NCBI GenBank assembly: GCA_963931865.1
Contig: OZ007514.1
Span: 5,124,646-5,188,645, forward strand
Direction of reading: 5' to 3'
Source of the DNA: Axinella damicornis
Taxonomy: Eukaryota; Porifera; Demospongiae; Axinellida; Axinellidae
DNA: 64,000 bases
Shown here: piece by piece, positions 32,962 through 43,230 of the stretch
How positions within the stretch are numbered: the first letter of the stretch is position 1
How the letters are laid out: each line of letters starts with the position of its first letter
Made by a program: the position numbers and the translations under genes
The notes under the pieces: generated by a model
Database searches by the model: none
What the model was told of the DNA's origin: nothing
The model's input: only the letters and a program-made list of their open reading frames with translations

Positions 32962-33137
32962 CATCCATACTCAACCAGATGCCACCCGGGACCTTGTCCG
33001 TGGTACACTGCTGGACTCTCACTAGCATCAGCTCTCGTCCAAGTAAGCTGCTGACTTGTGGCAGGTCCACTTGAAGAACTCTGTTGTTCCTCATGCGAAC
33101 AATATAGTGTTCCAGCAAAGGCAGCACATCCAATCGT
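32962..33137 (-). CDS. Candidate internal exon, unknown protein
   Basis: On the minus strand an acceptor CATTGCCCAG leads into a frame reading LDVLPLLEHYIVRMRNNRVL and then VSSLLGRELMLVRVQQCTT, ending at donor GGATG|GTAAAG. The hydrophobic and charged pattern looks like folded protein. Its phase does not fit directly onto the candidate first exon at 34071-34238, so at least one exon would lie between, or the two belong to different genes. Family not recognised. Confidence 0.35.
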
Positions 33138-33332
33138 CTGGGCAATGGGTTAGGACCAGGGCCAGTGCTGAATGCGCATGCGTGTTTGTTACAGTGTAGC
33201 TACTTAAAGTATGAACTTCCTGCTGGGCTAAAATATTGATGTCATTCGTTGGAACCCAGAACGGATGACCGGAAATAGCTAAGTGTTAGTTTGTAATGTG
33301 TGCAGCCTTTCCGGAGCTACTGCCAGCCAGAC

Positions 33333-33601
33333 CAAGGGGTGGTCACTCCAATATGCGCCGTACTTAGAGCTGCGACCGGGGTCACAATCTGTGACTGTCC
33401 AAAAACTGCCAGTGACCGCGTGACCGCGCTGCTAAACTGCCGGTGACCCTGTGACCTTTGCGAAAATCCACCGTGACTGCGTCACTTTTTGGTAGTATAC
33501 GGAGCCTAATATGGTAAGCCACACCTACATCCGCCGTATACGGGGTCACAATTGCCGGTCGCAGCTCTAAGTACGGTGCTTATTGACGTGACCACCCCTT
33601 G
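33333..33601. mobile_element. 269-bp MITE with ~46-bp inverted ends
   Basis: CAAGGGGTGGTCAC at the left and GTGACCACCCCTTG at the right begin inverted repeats that continue through GTACTTAGAGCTGCGACCGG. CAGAC flanks both sides (33328-33332, 33602-33606). CAAGGG-type ends resemble hAT elements, though a 5-bp duplication is short for hAT. Internal sequence is rich in GTGAC words. Confidence 0.85.
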
Positions 33602-33717
33602 CAGACCAATAATCACTTCATTCAATGAAGGCATTCGCTTGACAGACTAGGTCCTCTCTACCTACACAAAGAGATGACTCCACCATCACAATCGTGGACC
33701 CCTTCATAGGGTGTGAC

Positions 33718-33900
33718 TGTGTGGCCAAGTGGTTAAATCACTAGACGGTGGTATGAGAGGCCGCAGGTTCGAGTTCAAGTCCCACAAGTTGCACCTAGGA
33801 AGGGTTTTTCGTCTGGTTCCCTTAAGGGCTTCAAATAAGCATCCATTTGGCTTCCCGCCAAATCCTGCCTATCTGGGAAACGTTCATAAAGAAGAAAATA
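33718..33900 (+). mobile_element. tRNA-derived SINE
   Basis: A tRNA-like head carries an A box (TGGCCAAGTGG, about 33723-33733) and a B box (GGTTCGAGTTC, about 33767-33777) at polymerase III spacing, recalling a serine or leucine tRNA. The acceptor stem does not pair and a non-tRNA body follows (CTAGGAAGGGTTTTTCGTCTG...), ending near an A-rich patch, so it is a SINE rather than a tRNA gene. Confidence 0.6.
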
Positions 33901-34070
33901 CTATCTAGCCCCACCCACCGGTTTTTAACACCATCTCCATATTCGTCACCTATTCTCATTCATTGTCATTCGTTATTCATGGTCGGTGACACCAAGTGTT
34001 AGCTAAAGAAAGTGTCCAAACGCTAGCAATTGTAGCTGGTACCACTGAACATGCTCTGCGCGGGACGTAC

Positions 34071-34238
34071 CTTATGAAGGCTGTCCATGCTGGGCTGCAG
34101 TGGCTGTCCATCGTCGTCAACATATTCATCTCCGCTCAGCTGTGACGACAGCATACTGAATTCTATCCCTTTCCGGCTGGCCATCCGCCAAAACAGCCTT
34201 CCAAAAGTAAGCACCCGCTGGACGACGATATCTCTCAT
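34071..34238 (-). CDS. Candidate first exon, unknown protein
   Basis: A 56-codon frame starts MRDIVVQRVLTFGRLFWRMA, is acidic in its second half (LSGDEYVDDDGQ), and ends exactly at a consensus donor AAG|GTACGT. Just upstream on the minus strand an AAGATGGCG box, common near animal transcription starts, is followed by a stop and then this ATG. It may pair with the exon at 32962-33137. No domain recognised. Confidence 0.4.
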
Positions 34239-34259
34239 CCTTAGCCGGACGCCATCTTG

Positions 34260-35514
34260 TAATTAATTACCGCTGCACAAATTCCAATGATTCTAAGGCG
34301 GAAATTCACCTGTGACCTTTACCCGGCAGCACCACCCGTACCATTAGTATATGATTGAGGTAAGACCATGGATAATACACACTGGTTCTTGAGCCGGTGT
34401 TACTGCATGCTTGTTTGGCTCTTCTAGAATAATTTTAGACGAGCCAAACAAGTTTAATTGGCACTAGCTAGCTATAATGCAGTTTCCCTGTACTGTATGT
34501 TATAAATTATATTATAAGCCTGGGTCAGTGTAGTTTTCATAATGCGCACCGACACCAGAGCAGTCTAGAGTACAATGAGCTCTAACAGGTTAGCTGAAAT
34601 TTTCAGGTCTCCCTGACGCACAGTTCATACATTTTGAAAAAGCAGTCCACCACAATAAATTGGTGTGGGAAATTCTGTCGTATAGTCTCGGAACCAGTCC
34701 CTTCGAACGGGGAGGAAGGGTATGGGCACACGCTTACATTTGAGTTGTCCCCAGGACAGAATGTTGACCTGACGAATCAGAAGTGTTAATTGCAAGTTAC
34801 GTCATGGAAACGATTTTTCTTCAGTGTCGCCAGCAACTAGACATATGGCAAATCACTGTGCTATGCCGGGTTACCCGCTAGTTTTTGCCAGAAGTTGAGG
34901 GGAACAACGAGCCGGTTGACTGTGATCGTCCATGTGGTATCACAATTGATCACTATGATTACCCACAATTGCATTCTGTCAGGACAACTCAATTGTAGGC
35001 GGGTACTCAGACCATTTGATCCTCCTCAGCGTGCAAAAGGTCTGTAGTGATAACTATGCACAGATCTGAAGATGGTCCTGGGGTGATCGAGCCCTATCCC
35101 TCCAATCTCCTGTAGTGTATGAGGCTGACCTGTATGGTTACACCATGTGCGAGGGATAGTCGTTTACGTGTTGCATATAGAAACGTTTACAGCCTAGAAA
35201 TCAAGCCAATCGAGGGGTCAAGATACTAAGGAAGCGTGGCTACATCTTTGTCCTTTGAACCCCTGTAATCAACCAATCATCTCTGTCCTGCTGGTACCCT
35301 TTAACTGTTTGAGTGTACAGGATTTTTCAGAATCCTTGCAACACTACACTAAAATTCATAAAGCGAATTGCGTAGACCATTCCATATATGGAGCGCAGGC
35401 AGGGCTATACAACTGTACTTTGGCCTTTATTCACAAACGAGTTTCAACCGCAAACCAGCTGTGGCTGTTGCAAGGGTTTGGAAAAGCCCTGTATCAGCAT
35501 AACCCTTCCACTAG
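34260..35514. other. No recognised gene
   Basis: Gene-free. A frame at 35255-35740 runs into the next inverted-repeat element and is probably not coding. Confidence 0.4.
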
Positions 35515-35880
35515 TAGCCTCGTTCCCAGGCCCGCGCGTTGCACGAAAGAATGCGGAGGGCCTGGTATGTTTCCTCATGTGCGTGACGTCGCGGGTAGAA
35601 AGGTGGTAGATGAATGTGAGCGAACTCCATGGGGATCAGAACAGCAAGAAGAGCAAAGGTACAAGGTAACTTATGACACGTATCTGGCTAGCGGGGGGCG
35701 ACTATCATACACACCAAGCAATGAACGTGTAGTTGGTTGAACAATAACTTCGCTTTTTCGTTCTTAAAATTTTGGCGTTTGTCAATTATGTCATGCTCAA
35801 GTGAGGAAACATACCAGGCTCTCCCGGCTTTTCCGTACTGCAAGTGACGAAAAGCTGGGCGGGGCCTGCGAGCGAGGCTA
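35515..35880. mobile_element. 366-bp member of the TAGCCTCGTTCCCAGGCC family
   Basis: The left end is TAGCCTCGTTCCCAGGCC; the right end GGGCCTGCGAGCGAGGCTA is diverged. Flanks TTCCACTAG and TCCCACTAG match at 8 of 9. The right part contains CGGCTTTTCCGTACTGCAAG followed by GACGAAAAGCTGGGCGG, the same hairpin layout seen at 10197-10279. It ends about 60 bp before the start codon of the tandem-kinase gene. Confidence 0.8.
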
Positions 35881-35942
35881 TCCCACTAGACATCAAGCTT
35901 TATAAGATTGTAACGGTGGGTCTTTTCTTGCTGGGTTTCCAG

Positions 35943-38900
35943 ATGGCGTCGCCGGTTGGTTCCCAGGTGATGGCGGAAGCGGGACCCCAGTGGATGGGGT
36001 ATTGGAAAATACCCGAACCAGAGATAGAGGTAAAGGAGAAGTTGGGTGTTGGCCAGGCAGCCAATGTGTTCCGTGCTGCCTGGAAGACGTGGGATAACCG
36101 TCCCGTGGCGGCCAAGATCATCAACTTTTTCTCCGACAGGGAGGTGAGAGTATAGGACTTATACCACGTTACATCATCATTAGATCATCTCTAGGAGCTT
36201 ATATCCTACAGTTACTTGGTTAAGTAACATCAAGCGACTATTCCTTTGTTACGCACTTGTACAGCATGTGGCATAAGTTAGATAGGCCATCCCCCCCCCC
36301 CCCCCCCCCCCCAGGATACGCTTCCAACTATGCATTGGGTAAAACTACATCCATCAGAGGATAGCTGGTCTCGTTCCCAGACCTCAATACCAGAGGATCT
36401 GGGGAACTGTAGTGATGGTGGGGATAGCAAAAGTTGAACCAGATCTATGGATGTTTCCGTGATAAAATCCTACCTCTGGATCTGAGGAAGAGGATCACCT
36501 GATTACAGGAGCAAAAGACAAACAAAACGAACCTGTGTATGCTATTTGAAGTAACCATCCCCTGGAAAACGAATCCCGAAAGGGTTTTGCTGGATACTTG
36601 ACCTTGAGAAGCAGGAATGGTCTGTCAACACATGGCCAGTGTTCAAGGCAGTTGTACTCAGCTGATCGGCAGACAGTACCACGACATTCTCCTGATCAGG
36701 CGCTGAAGTTGACTATAGCCAGCAAGGCTATGTCCTTGTGCAGAACGGGCGGTACAGGGGGAGATGGCTGGGTTGCCCCAACGGTTGAATACAGCATGGG
36801 AAATGGGTCTGTAAACTATTCCATTATTGAATGTCTTTGAGCCAAATTTAATTTGACTTCTGTACTCGACGAATGCTGTTTCCACAGGCACGAGTGCGAC
36901 AACATCATCCAGTTCTTCGGGGTCATCGTGGAGCCACCCAAGTTCATCATCATCATGGGTGAGCTGAACCACATGCTCTTGTACGGTGTGTGTTTAGTAA
37001 CAGAAAACGTTAATAGCCTCATTCCCTGGCTGTTCCGTTTATTCTTGATTTGACAACGAATGGAAACCGCACTACTGGTAGCTAGTGCAACTCGCCAGTA
37101 ACACAAGCTCACCCTTCAGAACCATGCCTCAGGTTTTACTCTCAGCTTGTGGATAGATATACCTTGGCATAGTCAGATTGCATCCACCAGCTCATTCAAG
37201 CGCTGCCCGTTATAGGTAGTTCGCTGACGGCTCGTTCCAAATAACGTACATATCACGTGATGGCCATAATGTCAGCCGGCCGAAGGGAAGGCAAAAGCGC
37301 TAACAGCTTCACCACAAAGGTGAGTTTGCGCATGAGCATCAGAGGGACTCGGTGAACGACAGCAAGGAAGGAGTGGGGCAGGTATGGATCATGTGAGTGA
37401 CATCGGGCGGACATCGGGGGATGGGGTGTAACCACCATGAATTTTAAACACTGGTCAAGCAGAGTAGTTGGAATGTCTGGAATATGTCCACTGAGTATTC
37501 TATATGTACATGTAAGGCAACTCATGGCCTCCCCCAGACTTACTTTGCCACACTAAAATTTGACGCTCACCTTGAGCAATTATTCTACGAAACATTGCTG
37601 CATGTATACATGTAGTTGATGATGCATCATATGACCCATCTGACATCCCCTCCAGAGCTGTGTGGTGAGGGGTCACTGTATGACTATGTCCGTAACCCTG
37701 GCAACCCCCTGGACCATGACCTCCGACAGCAATGGGCAATGGAGATCGCAAAGGGTGAGTGTTATGAGTCTAAAATCTTGTGTGTACTCCTGTACCAGAT
37801 TAAGGAATGAGGTCTTGCTGGATAGAAGCCTCCTCTGTTCAAAGTACGCTCACATACAACATTGAAGCTCTCTCACATCCTGCCAGTCATCAGCTATGCT
37901 TAGAGACCATGTGCCACAATTATGAGCATAATGATGAACCTTTGGTGTTCTGGTATATACTATAGGGTGTTATGTACATATACATGCAAGGCCAATGGTT
38001 ATAAAGTGGCACGTCCCTTTTGGTTATTAAATATCTTTACTCAATATTGGAAAAACTACAATCATAATTTAGAGCTTAAGCAGTCAAGTATGACCGCAAT
38101 TAAGGTGCTGGAGCAACAGCTTGTGAGCATTGATGTCCACAAGCCTCTATATAAACGGCTAGGTTTGTGTTGGGACTGTTGGCACCTCCCTCCCTCCCTC
38201 CCTCCCTCCCTCCCTCCCTCCCTCCCTCCCTCCCTCCCTCCCTCCCTCCCTCCCTCCCTCCCTCCCTCCCTCCCTCCCTCCCTCCCTCCCTCCCTCCCTC
38301 CCTCCCTCCCTCCCTCCCTCCCTCCCTCCCTCCCTCCCTCCCTCCCTCCCTCCCTCCCTCCCTCCCTCCCTCCCTCCCTCCCTCCCTCCCTCCCTCCCTC
38401 CCTCCCTCCCTCCCTCCCTCCCTCCCTCCCTCCCTCCCTCCCTCCCTCCCTCCCTCCCTCCCTCCCTCCCTCCCTCCCTCCCTCCTTTTGAAGCCAAGTA
38501 CAAACCAGTGGCTCATCACAGCCTGACTCCAACCAGCAGTGAGTTTCACTACAATAGCCTCTCTCCAAGAGGTTTTAAGTTGCGTAGCAACCACAATTCT
38601 TGTGACATGTATACAATAGGTCACTGGTTGCGGCTCACGACCTGCCACGCCTCTCCATCCATTTATAATTGCACTGAAAGTAATTAGACTGGAATGTGGT
38701 ATGGAGACTGGGAATGAGACCTTGTGACTGCAGGGTTGTACAGCCTTATAGAATGCTGAGTTCCTGTGTCACGCCTCTCCATCCATTATACTGAAAGTGA
38801 TTAGACTGGAATGTGGGATGGAGATTGCATGGAGACCTTTTGGCTGCAGGGTTGTATGGCATTGTCCAGGTATAGAATGCTGACAGAAACAGTAGACAAG

Positions 38901-41900
38901 ATATGATTCGACTGTGTAATGAATTTCTGTCACTGGCCGCCCAAATTACAATGAAGTCACTGGACAGTTGGTGATGGTACACTGAGCACATTAGGCACCA
39001 CACCAGGACTTGCGACTGCACTCTTCTGCTGTGGTTGCTGTCTGGTTTGTTGGTGACAGTTTCCATGGCAAAATCAAATTTTGAATGCCTTTGTTATTCC
39101 ACAGTTGTGCTTGCTAGAGATGGTTCAAAGTTGGTGGCTAAGGTGAGGCAGTGCTCAGGCAGTGTTTGTCTATGCAGGAAGGGTTGGGATAGCAGTTGCA
39201 CATGTCATTGGGGAATACCCTTTTCTTGGTGGATCCATATACTCACTTTGGTATAGGCATCCCACTACCTCTTTCCCCTTTCCCACTCCCCCTTCCCTAC
39301 TCTCCCTACCCCTCCCTCTTTCCATTCCACCTCCCCCTTCCCCACTCCGTTCCTCCTTCCCCCTCCCTGCTCCCCAACCCTTCCCCACTCCCCCTTTCCC
39401 ACTCTTCCTTCCCAACTCCCCTCCCCCCTCTCCGATCCCTTCCCCGTGTGCTCCCCCTCTCTCCCCTTCTCCCCCTCCCCACTTCCCCCTCCTTTCCCCT
39501 CCTTTCTTCCTCCCCCTCCTCCCACCCTCCCCGTCCTCCCTCCCTTTCCCCTCCTCCCCCACTCCCCACCCCCCATCCCTCCCTCCCCTCCTCTCTCCTT
39601 CTCCCCCCTCCCCCTTGCCCACTCCCACTCCCCCCTCCCCTCCCCTTTCCTCCTTAGATAGGTCATGTACTCTACTCATTGTGTGTTTGATTTCTTGCAT
39701 TTGGTGGCTACTCCAAGCTCTCCCTCCTCCCTCCCTCTCTCCCCTCCCTCCCTCTCTCCCCTCCCCCTCCCTCCCTCCCTCCCTCCCTCCCTCCCTCCCT
39801 CCCTCCCTCCCTCCCTCCCTCCCCCCTCCCTCCCTCCCTCCCTCCCTCCCTCAGCTCTGTGCATTTGGCTACTCCAAGCCGGCATTGCAGACCGCTTTTA
39901 CCAGGGGCTCATTTGAGTTCACCGTGTGGAAAGCGCCAGAGGTTTGTGTGTGATGACTTTCCCCTTCTCTCCCCTCCCCCTATTTCCCTGTACACAGTAG
40001 ACAGACTGGGTTGAATGGTCTATCATAGTGGGTAACCATGGAAACACATCCCTACGTACTTGTAGGTGTTGCGGCAGGAGAAGCCAACAGTGGAATCGGA
40101 CGTGTATGGCTACGTGATGATCCTCTGGTTCATGGCCACTCGCCAGGTCGAGCCGTTTGACCCTCTGAAGAGAGAGAGAGAGAGCTTTTGCAGAGATTTT
40201 AAACGGAAAGGTTGTTCTCATTGTGTATATATCTGAATCACCACTTCTTAGTGAAGCAGAACCTGTTTGTGTGTGCACACCGAACACGATAAACCCCTTT
40301 GGTCTAGGGCTTACTGATTCTTCCACATTCTTGAGTGAGGCCATCCCTTATGGAAAAAGTTGTAAGAATCTTATAAGATTCTTATAAGATTGACTAAGAT
40401 TCTTATAAGATTGACCTAAATCTTATAAGAAATCTCCATATAATTAAGTACTATTTCTTATAAGAGAATTGGGACATTCTTATAAGAAATTTATAAGAAT
40501 CTTACGAGAATCTTATAAGAATCTTATAAGATTGTTCTTATGAGTTTCTTATAAGAATGTCCCAATTCTCTTATAAGAAAAAAGCTTATAAGATTCATAC
40601 AAGAATTTGAGAAAAGCTTATAAGAATCTTACAAATCATCTTAAAATTCAAGTGTATTGCAGTAGCTTGGGAGCACAAATTCTGTTGTCTACAAATATGT
40701 ATTGACAAGTAGCTAGCTTCGCTCGCTCGGCTACTTTCCCCTCATTTGCCTACGTGAGTAATCTGGTGCCGGACAGCTCTCTGTGCAGAGCTGCTGCTCC
40801 CCGATTGCATCGATCTGCTTCAACTGCTGCTCCCCGTTTGGGTCCGCTTCAGCTGCTGCTCCCCGAGTGCGTCCGCTTCAGCTGCTGCTCCCCGATTGAG
40901 TCTGCTTCAGCTGCTGCTCCCTGATTGCGTCTGCTTCGGCTGCTGGTCCCCAATTAAGTTGCGTCCGCTTCAACTGCTGCTCCCCGATTGCATCCGCTTG
41001 TAGCCCCAGCTGTTCTGGAAGATTCCAGCCCATGCCCGGGCCCAACATTCTTGAGGTTCAGTAAATTGAAGTACGAAGGTCACACATCACTAGTCTAGTC
41101 CCGCCCCATGCACAAACATCCCACTTCCGTCACACACACACAGACACACGTTAACTTAGCTAACATTTTAATATATTGATGCATACTCTAGTCACTGTAG
41201 CCTCGTTCCCAGGCCGCGTGGGAACGAGGCTATAGTCACTGTAGCTGTAGAGCTATGAAGCTAAACTGCCTAACCAAAACTATGACCTTGCTGGCTTATC
41301 AGATAAGCTCATGAACCATGAAGGCACAGCAGACAGCTTAGCACAACACTGTACATGTACGTACATATATAGCTATACAAATGCCGGCATGCCCTACTGG
41401 TTAGCTAGTATGAACTTACCAAGTCTCAGTTGGCTGTATAGGCAACTAGCCCTCTCAAAATATTTGCAGCTGTAGCTCGAGTGAGAGTCAATAGCAGCTA
41501 GAACTATACTATAGCAATAGCAAAACTAAAAGGAAGTCTAGAGCTACTCACTGCTACTGCAACTTGCTAGACTCTAACTCGAAAGCAAACTTCACAACAA
41601 GAAATTTCAAATGAAATGGGCAGCTGCTGCATGTACAGTACTCAGACTGTTGGAGCCAAAGTAATTACTGCATTACTGGCCATCATGATGTGAGTGTATA
41701 AAGCTGAAGTGCTGCATTGAAGAGCTACTAACTAGCTGTGAGATGCTTATACAGTGAAGTAGCTTTGCATCAGCTACATTGTATACGTAGCCTAGCTGTG
41801 AAGCGCTACAACCTCAACCCTGCTAAGGCTTCCTTATGATGGACATCACCACCTACAGACCACTTACATGTACATAATTTGCAGCGCTTCAGAGGTTATG

Positions 41901-42938
41901 CAATAGGTACGTAATGAATTGGCTCTGCATAATTCAGCATCCTATAATAGCTACACAGCTAGGTATGATGGACCTTCTAAAATGCACTCCAGACAGCCAC
42001 ATAAAAGTCTTATAAGAAAGCTGGAAGTCTTATAAGAATCTTATTGAATTCTTATAAGAAACCAAAAATCTTATTGAGATGTCACAAGACTTTCGGATCT
42101 TATAAGAAATGGCCAAATCTTATAAGAAAACATGATTCTTATAAGATTCTTATAAGATCTTATGACTTTTTCCATAAGGGATGCAAGGGCTAATTTTGTC
42201 GCTTAGCATCATTTTCCCAATGTTAGGCTTGCCTGAGGAGACCAGTGATATCAGGAGCCCATAACGGGAAGGAGCGTCCAACTCGCGTAACCATCATGCT
42301 TGAAGTATATAGCGCACTCACACTCCTTATACGGATGCGTTTGCGGTCTGTGTACGTACGTGTACGGCTGCTCGTGAGTAGGTAGCGTGGATGATTGCTG
42401 CAGCTAATCCAAGAAAGATGGAACCCTAACAAGTACGGTAGTTTGACGCTCCTTCGCGGCACTCATAAGCTCCTGGTGATATGCATGCTAAATAATGCCC
42501 ACCATTATCATGGCCCACTGTTGTACCGATTGCTTTCTCTAGTGTATGCATATGCTTGCCAGACACTACTTGGCATTCAAGCATCCGATTGAGAATCCCA
42601 AAGACTATGTAAATCTGACTACACGATAATGCCCGCCACTCTGCCATCCGTAGTCAACCGTTATTAAAGTTGATATTGATTTTACTTGTGTATGTGTTGC
42701 AGAGGCCTAAGATTCCCAGTGACTGTCCTGAACATTGGCCTGCTGTGATTGAGGCTGGCTGGAAGCAAAAGAAAGAGGTAACTGTTAGGAGGTGTTCAGT
42801 GAATGCATCCGTACCATGATTGCATGAATTAAGAATCGTTCAGTTTCTGGTAAAGGTTTCAGGTGGTATGCCCAGTGATCAGTGTGAATACTCCTTGAGG
42901 GATGTGTGACCACACACTCCGTGGTATTCACTAAGATT

Positions 42939-42982
<44 letters not shown>

Positions 42983-43183
42983 TGGAATGAGACCAGAAGC
43001 ATCAATCTACTTCCTAGACCCCCTCCCCCCTCCCCCCCTTTACTTTGATAATGCCCCTTCCTCTACTCTCTCATATGAAGCACCATCCTGCTTCCTAGCA
43101 ACTGCTTTACTTTGATAATGCCCCTCCCCCACTCTCTCCTATGAAGCACCTAGCAACCGCCTTACTTTGAGAATAGTACCACC

Positions 43184-43230
<47 letters not shown>

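Noticed and set aside
33718..33790. tRNA gene
   Set aside because: A and B boxes are present but the acceptor stem does not pair, and a non-tRNA body follows; better explained as a SINE.
35255..35740. 161-codon frame upstream of the tandem-kinase gene
   Set aside because: Runs through an inverted-repeat element and has no domain or splice context.
38062..38650. Open frames of poly (Leu-Pro-Pro-Ser) and (Gly-Gly-Arg-Glu)
   Set aside because: Pure translation of a CCCT microsatellite, equally open on both strands.
39162..39953. 263-codon Pro/Ser-rich frame on the plus strand
   Set aside because: Runs through C-rich simple sequence; the only coding part is the kinase exon at 39855-39941, read in the gene's own frame.
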